From: Ceratorhiza oryzae-sativae
Lineage: Eukaryota > Basidiomycota > Agaricomycetes > Cantharellales > Ceratobasidiaceae
Direction: 5' to 3'
NCBI GenBank assembly: GCA_030998015.1
Contig: JARWMV010000134.1
Location: 1-38,255, forward strand
Length of the DNA: 38,255 nt
A program made the translations under genes and the position numbers. Within the stretch, counting starts at the first letter, position 1. Each line of letters starts with the position of its first letter. Positions 1-8,668 of this stretch are shown here, piece by piece. The notes under the pieces were generated by a model that had not been told where the DNA came from, made no database searches, and worked only from the letters and a program-made list of their open reading frames with translations.

Positions 1-19
1 AATCTTGCTGGACCTGTAT

Positions 20-241
20 CCGCCGGCGTTAGAGGGAATCCTCAGATGAGGTAGCCTTGACCATGAGTCTCATGGTCCAGGCTACCTCCCATAAAGATTC
101 CCTCGTAGAAAATGACGACCGTTCGTCATTTTCAGCCGGCGGCTAAATATCGATATTATGCCGCGCACTAGCAATCGCAAACGGTTGCGATTGCTCACGT
201 TGGTTGGTGGGACAAGTCCCACCAGCAACTAACGCGCGCGG
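20..241 (+). mobile_element. A element, long form (222 bp), left arm outer
   Basis: Begins CCGCCGGCGTTAG and ends CTAACGCGCGCGG (imperfect 13-bp terminal inverted repeats). It holds the standard hairpins plus an extra 50-bp hairpin (stem GAGGTAGCC...) inserted in the first loop. Mirror copy at 6066-6287. Confidence 0.95.
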
Positions 242-488
242 GCCCCCGCTCTATCGTCGGCCCTGGCACCTAGGTTATCCCTAGGATTTACAGAGAGTAG
301 GCTCGTCGCCTGAAGGGCGGCCTCGTGTACTGTAACCTCCGTGGAGGAGTATGCCGCGGTAAAGACGGCAAGGCACCGCCCGTGTAGGATCATGGATTTG
401 GAGATCTTCGGGATGTAGATTAATCCCCATCTGAAAGACGGGAGGCTTTGCACTCCAAAATTTATTCCTCCACCGAAAGGATAACTTG

Positions 489-749
489 TGACCCCCAATA
501 AGGCAATGGCCTCCCAATGCGTCACAAACGTATTGGGGGGGGCCATTACCTACACCAATCCTTGACATTTCCTAAGGAATTGTCAAGGAATGGCAGTTTG
601 GGGTCAACAGCATGTATTTATATATAAATACAATGCTGGATGACCCTACACGCATCGGCTGAAATCTTGGTTTACACCTAAGATTTGGCCGATGCGTGGG
701 GGGTCAATGGCGCCACAAGTTTTGTGGCGCGCATTGCAATCATTGGGGG
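489..749 (-). mobile_element. E-type composite hairpin block, left arm
   Basis: Nested hairpins bounded by GACCCCCAA.../...TTGGGGGTC ends. They include a CCTCCCAATGCG/CGTATTGGGGGG pair, a CCTTGACA...TGTCAAGG hairpin and the F hairpin GTATTTATATATAAATAC. The same block recurs at 26413-26684 and is mirrored at 5558-5818. Confidence 0.8.
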
Positions 750-1189
750 TCTTCTGTCATTTGGTGGTGATTCCACCTCCAAGCGCGGCCTTTACCGGGA
801 GCTAACGAAAAACGCTAAAATTATCAGCGTATTGACTGTTCGGTCGTCTGTGATGTCCGACAGCCAACCGCTCTTAGGCCGCCCTGCGGGCGATCAAAGA
901 GCGCGGAGGGAAAAAGTTCACGGTTACCGTCCGGTCAACAAAGTTAACACGAGACGGTAAACTTAGGTACCCGCCGATGGAGGATCGTGCTAGCACGATC
1001 GTAATCGCCGGATCCGCGGCATACTGCCGCGGGGTACCCTTCGGTACCCTTCCAGTCATTGTCTGTTATACACAATTAGCTTTGAGGGAACCAAAGTAAG
1101 GGGTTCCAGTAATTAATAAGGGGATTATTGTTAAATTAAATAAAGAGTTAGGAATAAAACTTAAATTTATGTCTACGAAAACCAATGAG

Positions 1190-1248
1190 TTAAGATCCCC
1201 ACCAATAAACTGACACAAATAAAAACAACCATACTACATCAACAAAAT
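1190..1248 (-). CDS. cox3: cox3 last exon, mirror copy
   Basis: Mirror image of the exon at 5059-5117. It encodes the C-terminal tail of cytochrome c oxidase subunit III, ending in the family's usual YWWGS and TAA. No upstream cox3 exon is present in this arm; the arm turns around inside the preceding intron. Confidence 0.85.
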
Positions 1249-1364
1249 CGGTTTTAATTGCACATAAACTAATTAATTTTATAAACCATTGAACTGGGCA
1301 TATACGGTCTTACTATATTTGCCAATTGTGTTGTAGAAGACGACCAAACATATATTCGGTTTCT

Positions 1365-1663
1365 GGGCAGCCGCATAGCGCGCTGCTGGGCAGCCGCATA
1401 GCGCGCTGCTGGGCAGCCGCATAGCGCGCTGCTGGGCAGCCGCATAGCGCGCTGCTGGGCAGCCGCATAGCGCGCTGCTGGGCAGCCGCATAGCGCGCTG
1501 CTGGGCAGCCGCATAGCGCGCTGCTGGGCAGCCGCATAGCGCGCTGCTGGGCAGCCGCATAGCGCGCTGCTGGGCAGCCGCATAGCGCGCTGCTGGGCAG
1601 CCGCATAGCGCGCTGCTGGGCAGCCGCATAGCGCGCTGCTGGGCAGCCGCATAGCGCGCTGCT
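1365..1663 (-). repeat. 13 x 23-bp tandem array, mirror copy
   Basis: Reverse complement of the array at 4644-4942, with the same unit count. Identical copy number in both arms fits a very recent or artefactual palindrome, because long tandem arrays usually drift. Confidence 0.97.
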
Positions 1664-2082
1664 AGAATGAATGCTACATTTTAGACCGAATTTGTCTTGA
1701 AGAACATTTACAAGTAATTGGACTTCTTCGGCCGAAAAAGCGTTTGTAGCGAAATGGAAGCCTTGTTTATTTTTTCCCCCATCGTCGCATACCCAATAGG
1801 CTAATGAGATGGGAGTCAACAACTCAGAAATGTTGCTGGGTACTACTTTAGTCCCATTTACGTACCACAGTGCTTGTACAGAATTCCATGAAGAAAGAGA
1901 TTGAGTAGAAAATTGATACCACTTATGAGCAGTTCCTTTAACTATTGACTGTCCCTGACTAGGGGCAGCCATCAACACAACCCCAAGATCTTTAAATAAA
2001 GAAAATACATGATTTAAATAGTCTAAATGAACTTCACCTTGAGCAAATTTGAAATAAGTCCATTTCCTCAAGGGCAGCATGT

Positions 2083-2304
2083 CCGCCGGCGTTAGAGGGA
2101 ATCCTCAGATGAGGTAGCCTTGACCATGAGTCTCATGGTCCAGGCTACCTCCCATAAAGATTCCCTCGTAGAAAATGACGACCGTTCGTCATTTTCAGCC
2201 GGCGGCTAAATATCGATATTATGCCGCGCACTAGCAATCGCAAACGGTTGCGATTGCTCACGTTGGTTGGTGGGACAAGTCCCACCAGCAACTAACGCGC
2301 GCGG
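2083..2304 (+). mobile_element. A element, long form, nested in an F-type hairpin
   Basis: 222-bp form. Left flank GGGCAGCATGT and, beyond a B element, right-side ATAAATACAATGCTGGC are the two halves of an F hairpin that is intact elsewhere. A and B have therefore both inserted into F, which itself sits in the LAGLIDADG ORF. Mirror at 4003-4224. Confidence 0.93.
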
Positions 2305-2313
2305 GTATATAAA

Positions 2314-2454
2314 CCCTCCGCGCTCTTTGATCGCCCGCAGGGCGGCCTAAGCGCGGAGGGCTCAACTAATCGATGATTTGCGAAGGCAAATCTACACCCT
2401 GCCTAGAGAACTGCGCTTTAGCGCACGTCTTGGCAGGGGTATCGATTAGCGGGG
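2314..2454 (-). mobile_element. B element (141 bp)
   Basis: Begins CCCTCCGCGC and ends ATCGATTAGCGGGG in this orientation. It has a GC-rich hairpin (GATCGCCCGCAGGGCGGCC core), a second hairpin with the GATTTGC/GCAAATC core followed by TACA, and a nested C hairpin (CCCTGCC...GGCAGGG). Mirror at 3853-3993. Confidence 0.93.
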
Positions 2455-2780
2455 TACATATAAATACAATGCTGGCTGAAGTAGTTGCACATACGTGATG
2501 TGCAACTATTTCTAGAGGCCCCACCTTCGTATTTTTTAACTAACACACCATCACCTAATAAGAACCCAGTCATTGCTTGTTCGACGTAACTAGCTTTGGG
2601 GGAATTTTGATATGGAGTGTTTGGAAGTAGGGGTGGAACTGTAGATAAATTTAATAAAGAAAAATAAGTTGTAAATAAACCAGCATCTTCAAGACATGTT
2701 TCCATGCAAGATTTATAAAATCTTGCTGGACCTGTGTTAGAATTTCTACAAAACTCAGCAAAAAATAGTAATAACCATAC

Positions 2781-2875
2781 CCCTCCGCGCTCTTTGATCG
2801 CCCGCAGGGCGGCCTAAGCGCGGAGGGCTCAACTAATCGATGATTTGCGAAGGCAAATCTACATCGATTAGCGGA
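2781..2875 (-). mobile_element. B element, short form (95 bp)
   Basis: B element lacking the nested C hairpin, so the outer CTAATCGAT stem closes directly on the GATTTGC hairpin. Mirror at 3432-3526. Confidence 0.9.
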
Positions 2876-2918
2876 GAATAGTAACAAAATCAGTTCAGCC
2901 AATTATTAATTTATGGCA

Positions 2919-3006
2919 ACCCGGACTTTTTCTTATCCTAGGTTATCCCTAGGTCATCACGTAAAGTCTCTGAAGAAACTTCATAAAAGTTTCTTGCTGA
3001 TAATCC
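2919..3006 (-). ncRNA. group I intron core, mirror copy
   Basis: Reverse complement of 3301-3388 in the left arm, with the same Q, R and S boxes. Confidence 0.75.
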
Positions 3007-3134
3007 CTCTTAAGATTTTTACATACCGTGTTTCATACCCCCGCTTAGGGTCAACCAGCATTGTATTTATATATAAATACATGCTGTTGACCCGTGGGTA
3101 TGGTTATCGAGGCCGCGTTCGCGGCGAGGTATTG

Positions 3135-3172
3135 CCGAGGTACCCTGGAACTTAAAGTTCCAGGGTACCTCG
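3135..3172. other. hairpin at the palindrome centre
   Basis: The axis of the inverted repeat falls inside a perfect GC-rich hairpin (stem CGAGGTACCCTGGAAC with its complement, loop about 6 nt) that is a normal module of D elements elsewhere, for example 11960-11998 and 25938-25975. A turn-around exactly at a pre-existing hairpin is what snap-back synthesis or template switching would leave. Confidence 0.85.
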
Positions 3173-3300
3173 CAATACCTCGCCGCGAACGCGGCCTCGA
3201 TAACCATACCCACGGGTCAACAGCATGTATTTATATATAAATACAATGCTGGTTGACCCTAAGCGGGGGTATGAAACACGGTATGTAAAAATCTTAAGAG

Positions 3301-3388
3301 GGATTATCAGCAAGAAACTTTTATGAAGTTTCTTCAGAGACTTTACGTGATGACCTAGGGATAACCTAGGATAAGAAAAAGTCCGGGT
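3301..3388 (+). ncRNA. group I intron core (cox3 terminal intron)
   Basis: Contains the conserved Q-like box (TTATCAGCAAG), R box (TTCAGAGACTTTACGTG, 3333-3349) and S-like box (AAAAAGTCCG) of a group I ribozyme. The intron's LAGLIDADG ORF lies downstream and the 3' splice site at 5058. The 5' half of the intron is missing at the palindrome axis, so this copy cannot splice as drawn. A mirror copy lies at 2919-3006. Confidence 0.75.
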
Positions 3389-3431
3389 TGCCATAAATTA
3401 ATAATTGGCTGAACTGATTTTGTTACTATTC

Positions 3432-3526
3432 TCCGCTAATCGATGTAGATTTGCCTTCGCAAATCATCGATTAGTTGAGCCCTCCGCGCTTAGGCCGCCC
3501 TGCGGGCGATCAAAGAGCGCGGAGGG
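3432..3526 (+). mobile_element. B element, short form, mirror copy
   Basis: Mirror of 2781-2875. It lies between the group I core and the start of recognisable LAGLIDADG coding sequence. Confidence 0.9.
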
Positions 3527-3852
3527 GTATGGTTATTACTATTTTTTGCTGAGTTTTGTAGAAATTCTAACACAGGTCCAGCAAGATTTTATAAATCTTG
3601 CATGGAAACATGTCTTGAAGATGCTGGTTTATTTACAACTTATTTTTCTTTATTAAATTTATCTACAGTTCCACCCCTACTTCCAAACACTCCATATCAA
3701 AATTCCCCCAAAGCTAGTTACGTCGAACAAGCAATGACTGGGTTCTTATTAGGTGATGGTGTGTTAGTTAAAAAATACGAAGGTGGGGCCTCTAGAAATA
3801 GTTGCACATCACGTATGTGCAACTACTTCAGCCAGCATTGTATTTATATGTA

Positions 3853-3993
3853 CCCCGCTAATCGATACCCCTGCCAAGACGTGCGCTAAAGCGCAGTTCT
3901 CTAGGCAGGGTGTAGATTTGCCTTCGCAAATCATCGATTAGTTGAGCCCTCCGCGCTTAGGCCGCCCTGCGGGCGATCAAAGAGCGCGGAGGG
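3853..3993 (+). mobile_element. B element (141 bp), mirror copy
   Basis: Mirror of 2314-2454, in the right arm next to the A element at 4003. Confidence 0.93.
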
Positions 3994-4002
3994 TTTATAT
4001 AC

Positions 4003-4224
4003 CCGCGCGCGTTAGTTGCTGGTGGGACTTGTCCCACCAACCAACGTGAGCAATCGCAACCGTTTGCGATTGCTAGTGCGCGGCATAATATCGATATTTA
4101 GCCGCCGGCTGAAAATGACGAACGGTCGTCATTTTCTACGAGGGAATCTTTATGGGAGGTAGCCTGGACCATGAGACTCATGGTCAAGGCTACCTCATCT
4201 GAGGATTCCCTCTAACGCCGGCGG
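4003..4224 (-). mobile_element. A element, long form, mirror of 2083-2304
   Basis: Same nested position in the right arm, within the large interruption of the cox3-intron LAGLIDADG ORF. Confidence 0.93.
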
Positions 4225-4643
4225 ACATGCTGCCCTTGAGGAAATGGACTTATTTCAAATTTGCTCAAGGTGAAGTTCATTTAGACTATTTAAATCATGT
4301 ATTTTCTTTATTTAAAGATCTTGGGGTTGTGTTGATGGCTGCCCCTAGTCAGGGACAGTCAATAGTTAAAGGAACTGCTCATAAGTGGTATCAATTTTCT
4401 ACTCAATCTCTTTCTTCATGGAATTCTGTACAAGCACTGTGGTACGTAAATGGGACTAAAGTAGTACCCAGCAACATTTCTGAGTTGTTGACTCCCATCT
4501 CATTAGCCTATTGGGTATGCGACGATGGGGGAAAAAATAAACAAGGCTTCCATTTCGCTACAAACGCTTTTTCGGCCGAAGAAGTCCAATTACTTGTAAA
4601 TGTTCTTCAAGACAAATTCGGTCTAAAATGTAGCATTCATTCT

Positions 4644-4942
4644 AGCAGCGCGCTATGCGGCTGCCCAGCAGCGCGCTATGCGGCTGCCCAGCAGCGCGCT
4701 ATGCGGCTGCCCAGCAGCGCGCTATGCGGCTGCCCAGCAGCGCGCTATGCGGCTGCCCAGCAGCGCGCTATGCGGCTGCCCAGCAGCGCGCTATGCGGCT
4801 GCCCAGCAGCGCGCTATGCGGCTGCCCAGCAGCGCGCTATGCGGCTGCCCAGCAGCGCGCTATGCGGCTGCCCAGCAGCGCGCTATGCGGCTGCCCAGCA
4901 GCGCGCTATGCGGCTGCCCAGCAGCGCGCTATGCGGCTGCCC
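4644..4942 (+). repeat. 13 x 23-bp palindromic tandem array in an endonuclease ORF
   Basis: Exactly 13 units of a 23-bp sequence beginning AGCAGCGCGCTATGCGGCTG and ending CCC. Each unit can fold (GCAGC pairs with GCTGC, CGC with GCG). No unit contains a stop codon in any of the three plus-strand frames, so the array reads through as a 23-residue period (SSALCGCP..., AARYAAAQ..., QRAMRLP...). 299 bp leaves remainder 2 on division by three, so the ORF is shifted; 12 units (276 bp) would be in frame. Both flanks are ordinary LAGLIDADG coding sequence (CSIHS and RNRIYVW). Confidence 0.97.
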
Positions 4943-5058
4943 AGAAACCGAATATATGTTTGGTCGTCTTCTACAACACAATTGGCAAATATAGTAAGAC
5001 CGTATATGCCCAGTTCAATGGTTTATAAAATTAATTAGTTTATGTGCAATTAAAACCG

Positions 5059-5117
5059 ATTTTGTTGATGTAGTATGGTTGTTTTTATTTGTGTCAGTTT
5101 ATTGGTGGGGATCTTAA
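5059..5117 (+). CDS. cox3: cox3 last exon (C-terminus of cytochrome c oxidase subunit III)
   Basis: Reads HFVDVVWLFLFVSVYWWGS then TAA. This is the conserved end of COX3, a core subunit of respiratory complex IV in the inner mitochondrial membrane; the first two bases complete a His codon begun in the missing upstream exon. The exon follows a G at 5058, as group I 3' splice sites do, and the preceding intron ORF stops 20 bases upstream. Only these 19 residues of a protein of about 260 are present, because the rest of the gene would lie beyond the palindrome axis at 3153. The window therefore holds no complete cox3. The assignment rests on the last 19 residues, which are highly characteristic. 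Confidence 0.88.
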
Positions 5118-5557
5118 CTCATTGGTTTTCGTAGACATAAATTTAAGTTTTATTCCTAACTCTTTATTTAATTTAACAATAATCCCCTTATTAATTACTG
5201 GAACCCCTTACTTTGGTTCCCTCAAAGCTAATTGTGTATAACAGACAATGACTGGAAGGGTACCGAAGGGTACCCCGCGGCAGTATGCCGCGGATCCGGC
5301 GATTACGATCGTGCTAGCACGATCCTCCATCGGCGGGTACCTAAGTTTACCGTCTCGTGTTAACTTTGTTGACCGGACGGTAACCGTGAACTTTTTCCCT
5401 CCGCGCTCTTTGATCGCCCGCAGGGCGGCCTAAGAGCGGTTGGCTGTCGGACATCACAGACGACCGAACAGTCAATACGCTGATAATTTTAGCGTTTTTC
5501 GTTAGCTCCCGGTAAAGGCCGCGCTTGGAGGTGGAATCACCACCAAATGACAGAAGA
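5118..5557. other. cox3 downstream spacer with hairpin mosaic
   Basis: AT-rich sequence after the cox3 stop, to about 5250, without a recognisable gene. It is followed by stacked GC hairpins (GGTACC, CCGCGG and GATCGTGCTAGCACGATC palindromes) and a half B element at 5397-5440. Mirrored at 750-1189. I see no tRNA or protein gene here. Confidence 0.7.
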
Positions 5558-5818
5558 CCCCCAATGATTGCAATGCGCGCCACAAAACTTGTGGCGCCAT
5601 TGACCCCCCACGCATCGGCCAAATCTTAGGTGTAAACCAAGATTTCAGCCGATGCGTGTAGGGTCATCCAGCATTGTATTTATATATAAATACATGCTGT
5701 TGACCCCAAACTGCCATTCCTTGACAATTCCTTAGGAAATGTCAAGGATTGGTGTAGGTAATGGCCCCCCCCAATACGTTTGTGACGCATTGGGAGGCCA
5801 TTGCCTTATTGGGGGTCA
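5558..5818 (+). mobile_element. E-type composite hairpin block, right arm
   Basis: Mirror of 489-749. It is nearly the same as 26413-26684 in the cob intron 5 ORF, so it is a mobile composite and not a cox3-linked structure. Confidence 0.8.
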
Positions 5819-6065
5819 CAAGTTATCCTTTCGGTGGAGGAATAAATTTTGGAGTGCAAAGCCTCCCGTCTTTCAGATGGGGATTAATCTACATCCCGAA
5901 GATCTCCAAATCCATGATCCTACACGGGCGGTGCCTTGCCGTCTTTACCGCGGCATACTCCTCCACGGAGGTTACAGTACACGAGGCCGCCCTTCAGGCG
6001 ACGAGCCTACTCTCTGTAAATCCTAGGGATAACCTAGGTGCCAGGGCCGACGATAGAGCGGGGGC

Positions 6066-6287
6066 CCGCGCGCGTTAGTTGCTGGTGGGACTTGTCCCAC
6101 CAACCAACGTGAGCAATCGCAACCGTTTGCGATTGCTAGTGCGCGGCATAATATCGATATTTAGCCGCCGGCTGAAAATGACGAACGGTCGTCATTTTCT
6201 ACGAGGGAATCTTTATGGGAGGTAGCCTGGACCATGAGACTCATGGTCAAGGCTACCTCATCTGAGGATTCCCTCTAACGCCGGCGG
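6066..6287 (-). mobile_element. A element, long form (222 bp), right arm outer
   Basis: Mirror of 20-241. It lies at the outer end of the right arm and is followed by a 36-bp copy of cox3-intron ORF sequence (6290-6325). Confidence 0.95.
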
Positions 6288-6289
6288 AT

Positions 6290-6325
6290 ACAGGTCCAGC
6301 AAGATTTTATAAATCTTGCATGGAA
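6290..6325 (+). repeat. 36-bp copy of cox3-intron ORF sequence at the palindrome edge
   Basis: Bases 6290-6325 repeat 3572-3607 (start of the LAGLIDADG ORF, reading TGPARFYKSCME) directly after the outer A element. The left arm starts with the complement of the first 17 bases. This is a rearrangement footprint: a piece of the intron ORF joined to an A element. Confidence 0.9.
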
Positions 6326-7527
6326 GCAAACCACGGAACGATGTTGACACGAGACGGTAAAACGAGGAGAAATATAGTTTATAAAAATAGCAAAAGTTTT
6401 TAAAAGAGATGCCGCCGATGGAAAATTGACGTCTGCAAAAAAGTCAGTTGGTCTGACCAGATCAACTTCCGTCAATTATTCCGATGGAGGATCGTGCTAG
6501 CACGATCGTAATCGGCGGATCCGCGACATCCAGTCCCTCTAGGGCAGCTCCGCTCCCTGGATCTCTAGAGATCCAGGAGGCGGGGTATTGCGAGGTAGCC
6601 TGGACCCCCGAGGTTCCAGGCTACCTCGGAATCAAAGTCCTTACTGCCGCGGGCTATATTTTTTTAGCTTCTTGGACTTCAACTTAAAAAGGAAGCGAAG
6701 ATTATTTCCCTTCGGGGCCATCATCCCTTTCGGGCCCTTCGGGGCATGTAATGATGAATGGCTATTGCTCCCAAAATTTGTTAAGTCTTTACCGCGCTCT
6801 TCCCGACCCGTCCCCTAGAAGTTGTTGCACGTACGTGCAACAATTTCACGCTTGTAGAGGAGACGTCTGTGTGCGGCTTAAGCCGTACACAGACGGCTCC
6901 GAAGCATGAGGGTGAATATTCTACCCTTTCCGAGAAGAAGTTCCCTGTATTGGGAAGAGCTACCCCCCATATAATTATATGGCCATCGTTTTAGAGCGTC
7001 CCTGCCGGACATCTTCGATGAGCGAGCAGGGACCGCGCGTAGCCATGGGCTTTAGCCCATGGCTAGCGATGACTATATGGGGGCGGGGTCAAATAAATTT
7101 GTGTAATATTTGTGTTCATAAAAGCCCCACGGTTCGATTTTCCTAGGAAAAGGCTCCCCTACTTTCCGGATGGTGGGTAGTTCCGCCTCAAGCGACGGAT
7201 CCGTCTGTGTACGGCTTAAGCCGCACACAGACGTCTCCTCTACAAGCGTGAAGTTGTTGCACGTACGTGCAACAATTTCAGCTAGAGGACACGTCATCTT
7301 CCGTTGATTAGGGCCCTCGGCAGAGGTTGTTTTTGTTTTACCTCTTCCCGTCTGCGGCCGTGTTCCTGGAACACGACCACAGACGCAGGTGACCCCCAAA
7401 CATATGCAGCTTGCGCTGCATTGTTTGGGGGGTAGATGCTGAAAGGTAAGAGAAACAACAAGGCTATTCAGCCTACCGCGCAAATGGTCCCCTTTGCGCT
7501 CTGCAGAGGGGGGTTAAAAAGAAAATA
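6326..7527. other. hairpin mosaic without a recognised gene
   Basis: Alternates short AT-rich stretches with GC hairpins: a GATCGTGCTAGCACGATC palindrome at 6491-6508, a GGAGGCGGGG block at 6545-6650, the GTTGTTGCACGTACGTGCAACA hairpin at 6821 and 7254 (written here in two halves: GTTGTTGCACG and CGTGCAACA), a TGTGTACGGCTTAAGCCG hairpin at 7203, and an E hairpin at 7391-7434. Open frames here are translations of these repeats. Confidence 0.7.
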
Positions 7528-7611
7528 GGACATGTGGTAGAGTGGTTGAATACGGTCGTCTTGAAAACGATTACTCCAAAAGAGTCGTGAGTTCGAATCT
7601 CACCATGTCCG
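7528..7611 (+). tRNA. trnS(uga): tRNA-Ser (anticodon UGA)
   Basis: The acceptor stem GGACATG pairs with CATGTCC. The anticodon stem GTCGT/ACGAT encloses loop CTTGAAA (anticodon TGA), a long variable arm follows (class II tRNA, as expected for Ser), and the T arm is GTGAG-TTCGAAT-CTCAC with discriminator G. It reads UCN codons. It is the only gene in the mosaic between 6.3 and 9.1 kb, and no element has entered it. Confidence 0.95.
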
Positions 7612-7847
7612 TAGCTCTTCCGTTGGCCGCTACAGCTACCCTCTAGTAGGTTATAATGCTTTTTGACCCGAGCACGCCTGCGAACGCCCTGGCTTAAGCC
7701 AAGGCGGCCCTGGCGTGCGCGCGGCGTCTGATTCCGTCGGAATCAGACGCCCGGGCCAGCGCCCTGCGCTGATCCAGGCGAGAACGGGTCTTATTTTTAT
7801 TTTGGCCATTGTGCTACCTTCTCTTCGAATATTTCCTTTTTTTATTA
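7612..7847. other. spacer with D-type hairpin fragments
   Basis: Contains a shortened D-like unit (GCACGCCTGCGAACGCC ... GGCGTCTGATTCC) at about 7672-7755, then AT-rich sequence. No gene recognised. Confidence 0.6.
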
Positions 7848-7950
7848 CCCCAAATTGGGGGTGTAGATTTGCCTGCGCAAATCACCCCCAATTTATGAGT
7901 CTTCAGCGCTTAGGCCGCGCCTAAAGGCGCGATCAGAGAGCGTTGGAGAA
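7848..7950 (+). mobile_element. B' element (divergent B-family double hairpin)
   Basis: Outer stem CCCCAAATTGGGGGTG replaces the CTAATCGAT stem of B, but the inner GATTTGC/GCAAATC pair with TACA-side bulge, and the second hairpin with GGCCGCGCC.../GATCA side sequence, are kept. Similar copies lie at 8767 and 36878. Confidence 0.85.
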
Positions 7951-8171
7951 TGGAAACTAATGTTCTACTTTATATCGCTGCACTTTTCTCAGGTGTGGTT
8001 TATATTCAGTCAATAGGATCTGACCCGTGCCCGCCTACGATCGCAGCTCCGCCTCAAGCGTGATATAGTTATTCTTAGTCATCTATTTTATGGGACTTTA
8101 ACGAGTCAAAGCATCGAAATCTCTCCAGATGCTAATTTAGGTGTTGATAATACCTCCCCTGCAAAAAGCCT
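7951..8171 (+). pseudogene. unrecognised ORF relic, broken by a hairpin
   Basis: An open frame starts at ATG 7950 (METNVLLYIAALFSGVV), runs into a D-like GC hairpin at about 8018-8062, and seems to continue as an open stretch with ILSHLFYG and ISPDANLGVDNTSPAKS to about 8170, where another hairpin begins. The first part is hydrophobic, like a membrane segment. I cannot match it to a mitochondrial core gene. The start codon lies at the edge of the B' element, so the true start is unknown. It could be the N-terminus of an intron or free-standing endonuclease ORF. Confidence 0.35.
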
Positions 8172-8247
8172 AGGTACAATTAATTATACCTAGGACTTTT
8201 TGCCGGTAGATCGGTAAAGCGGCCGTGGGCGGCAGGGGACTTATCAT

Positions 8248-8495
8248 ACCCCCGCTTAGGGTCAACCAGCATTGTATTTATATATAAATACATGCTGTTG
8301 ACCCGTGGGTATGGTTATCGAGGCCGCGTTCGCGGCGAGGTATTGCGAGGTACCCTGGAACTTTAAGTTCCAGGGTACCTCGGAATCAGACGCCGCGCGC
8401 ACGCCAGGGCCGCCTTGGCTTGATTATTGACCTTAAGGTCAATATGAGCCAAGCTTGCTTGGCTTAAGCCAAGGCGTTCGCAGGCGTGCACGGGT
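8248..8495 (+). mobile_element. D element (about 248 bp)
   Basis: Starts ACCCCCGCTTAGGG and ends GCACGGGT. It contains the F-like AT hairpin GTATTTATATATAAATAC, the GAGGTACCCTGG hairpin that also forms the palindrome axis, and the GCCAAGGCG/CGCCTTGGC stems. An A element abuts its 3' end. Confidence 0.9.
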
Positions 8496-8496
8496 C

Positions 8497-8668
8497 CCGC
8501 CGGCGTTAGAGGGAATCCTAAAGATTCCCTCGTAGAAAATGACGACCGTTCGTCATTTTCAGCCGGCGGCTAAATATCGATATTATGCCGCGCACTAGCA
8601 ATCGCAAACGGTTGCGATTGCTCACGTTGGTTGGTGGGACAAGTCCCACCAGCAACTAACGCGCGCGG
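8497..8668 (+). mobile_element. A element (172 bp) abutting a D element
   Basis: Standard 172-bp form. It lies between the D element and a LAGLIDADG C-terminal fragment. Confidence 0.95.

Larger units (their letters stand above)
1269..2780 (-). pseudogene. LAGLIDADG ORF of the cox3 intron, mirror copy
   Basis: Exact mirror of 3527-5038 in the left arm, with the same interruptions (array at 1365-1663, nested elements at about 2081-2509). Confidence 0.8.
1..3153 (-). repeat. left arm of giant inverted repeat
   Basis: This arm is the reverse complement of 3154-6306: every feature at x recurs at 6307-x on the other strand. The parts I compared match base for base, except two single-base offsets near the centre (an extra C at 3135/3136 and an extra A at the loop). 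It carries the cox3 last exon, its intron core, the interrupted LAGLIDADG ORF and two long A elements. The arm runs to base 1 of the window, so its true outer end is not visible. It may be a real palindrome or a fold-back assembly or sequencing product. Confidence 0.95.
3527..5038 (+). pseudogene. LAGLIDADG homing endonuclease ORF of the cox3 intron, interrupted by elements
   Basis: An intron-encoded DNA endonuclease of the LAGLIDADG_2 type. The N-terminal part (3527-3797) carries the first motif as MTGFLLGDGVL at about 3736-3768. Coding is then broken by nested elements (about 3798-4226: a short hairpin, an F-type hairpin, B and A elements). It resumes at about 4233 with the domain containing AYWVCDDGG and ATNAFSAEEVQLL, and is broken again at 4644-4942 by 13 copies of a 23-bp unit. 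The tail is 4943-5038 (RNRIYVW to MVYKIN, TAA/TAG type stop TAG). Dropping the 299-bp array exactly joins the tail in frame. As it stands, the array shifts the frame and the reading ends in an unrelated tail at 4994. The group I core lies upstream. A functional protein would need both interruptions removed. Confidence 0.8.
3154..6306 (+). repeat. right arm of giant inverted repeat
   Basis: This arm mirrors 1-3153. Read on the plus strand it runs: D-element hairpin at the centre, group I intron core, B element, interrupted LAGLIDADG ORF, cox3 terminal exon, hairpin mosaic, and long A element ending at 6287. Sequence from 3135 rightwards matches the ordinary minus-orientation D element found at 25935 and 30722, so the right side looks like the normal arrangement and the left arm like the folded-back copy. 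Confidence 0.95.

Noticed and set aside
229..568. Minus-strand ORFs and their mirrors at 5739-6078
   Set aside because: They span E-type hairpins and mosaic sequence; they match no family and overlap each other in two frames.
1269..1652. Alanine/cysteine-rich repeat proteins read from the 23-bp arrays
   Set aside because: They are shifted-frame translations of the array. The true context is a LAGLIDADG ORF on both sides.
4644..4942. CRISPR-like array
   Set aside because: The 23-bp units are directly adjacent with no unique spacers, and the sequence is mitochondrial. It is a simple tandem repeat.
7073..7483. 136-codon minus-strand ORF
   Set aside because: It runs through several hairpin repeats and no part resembles a mitochondrial protein.
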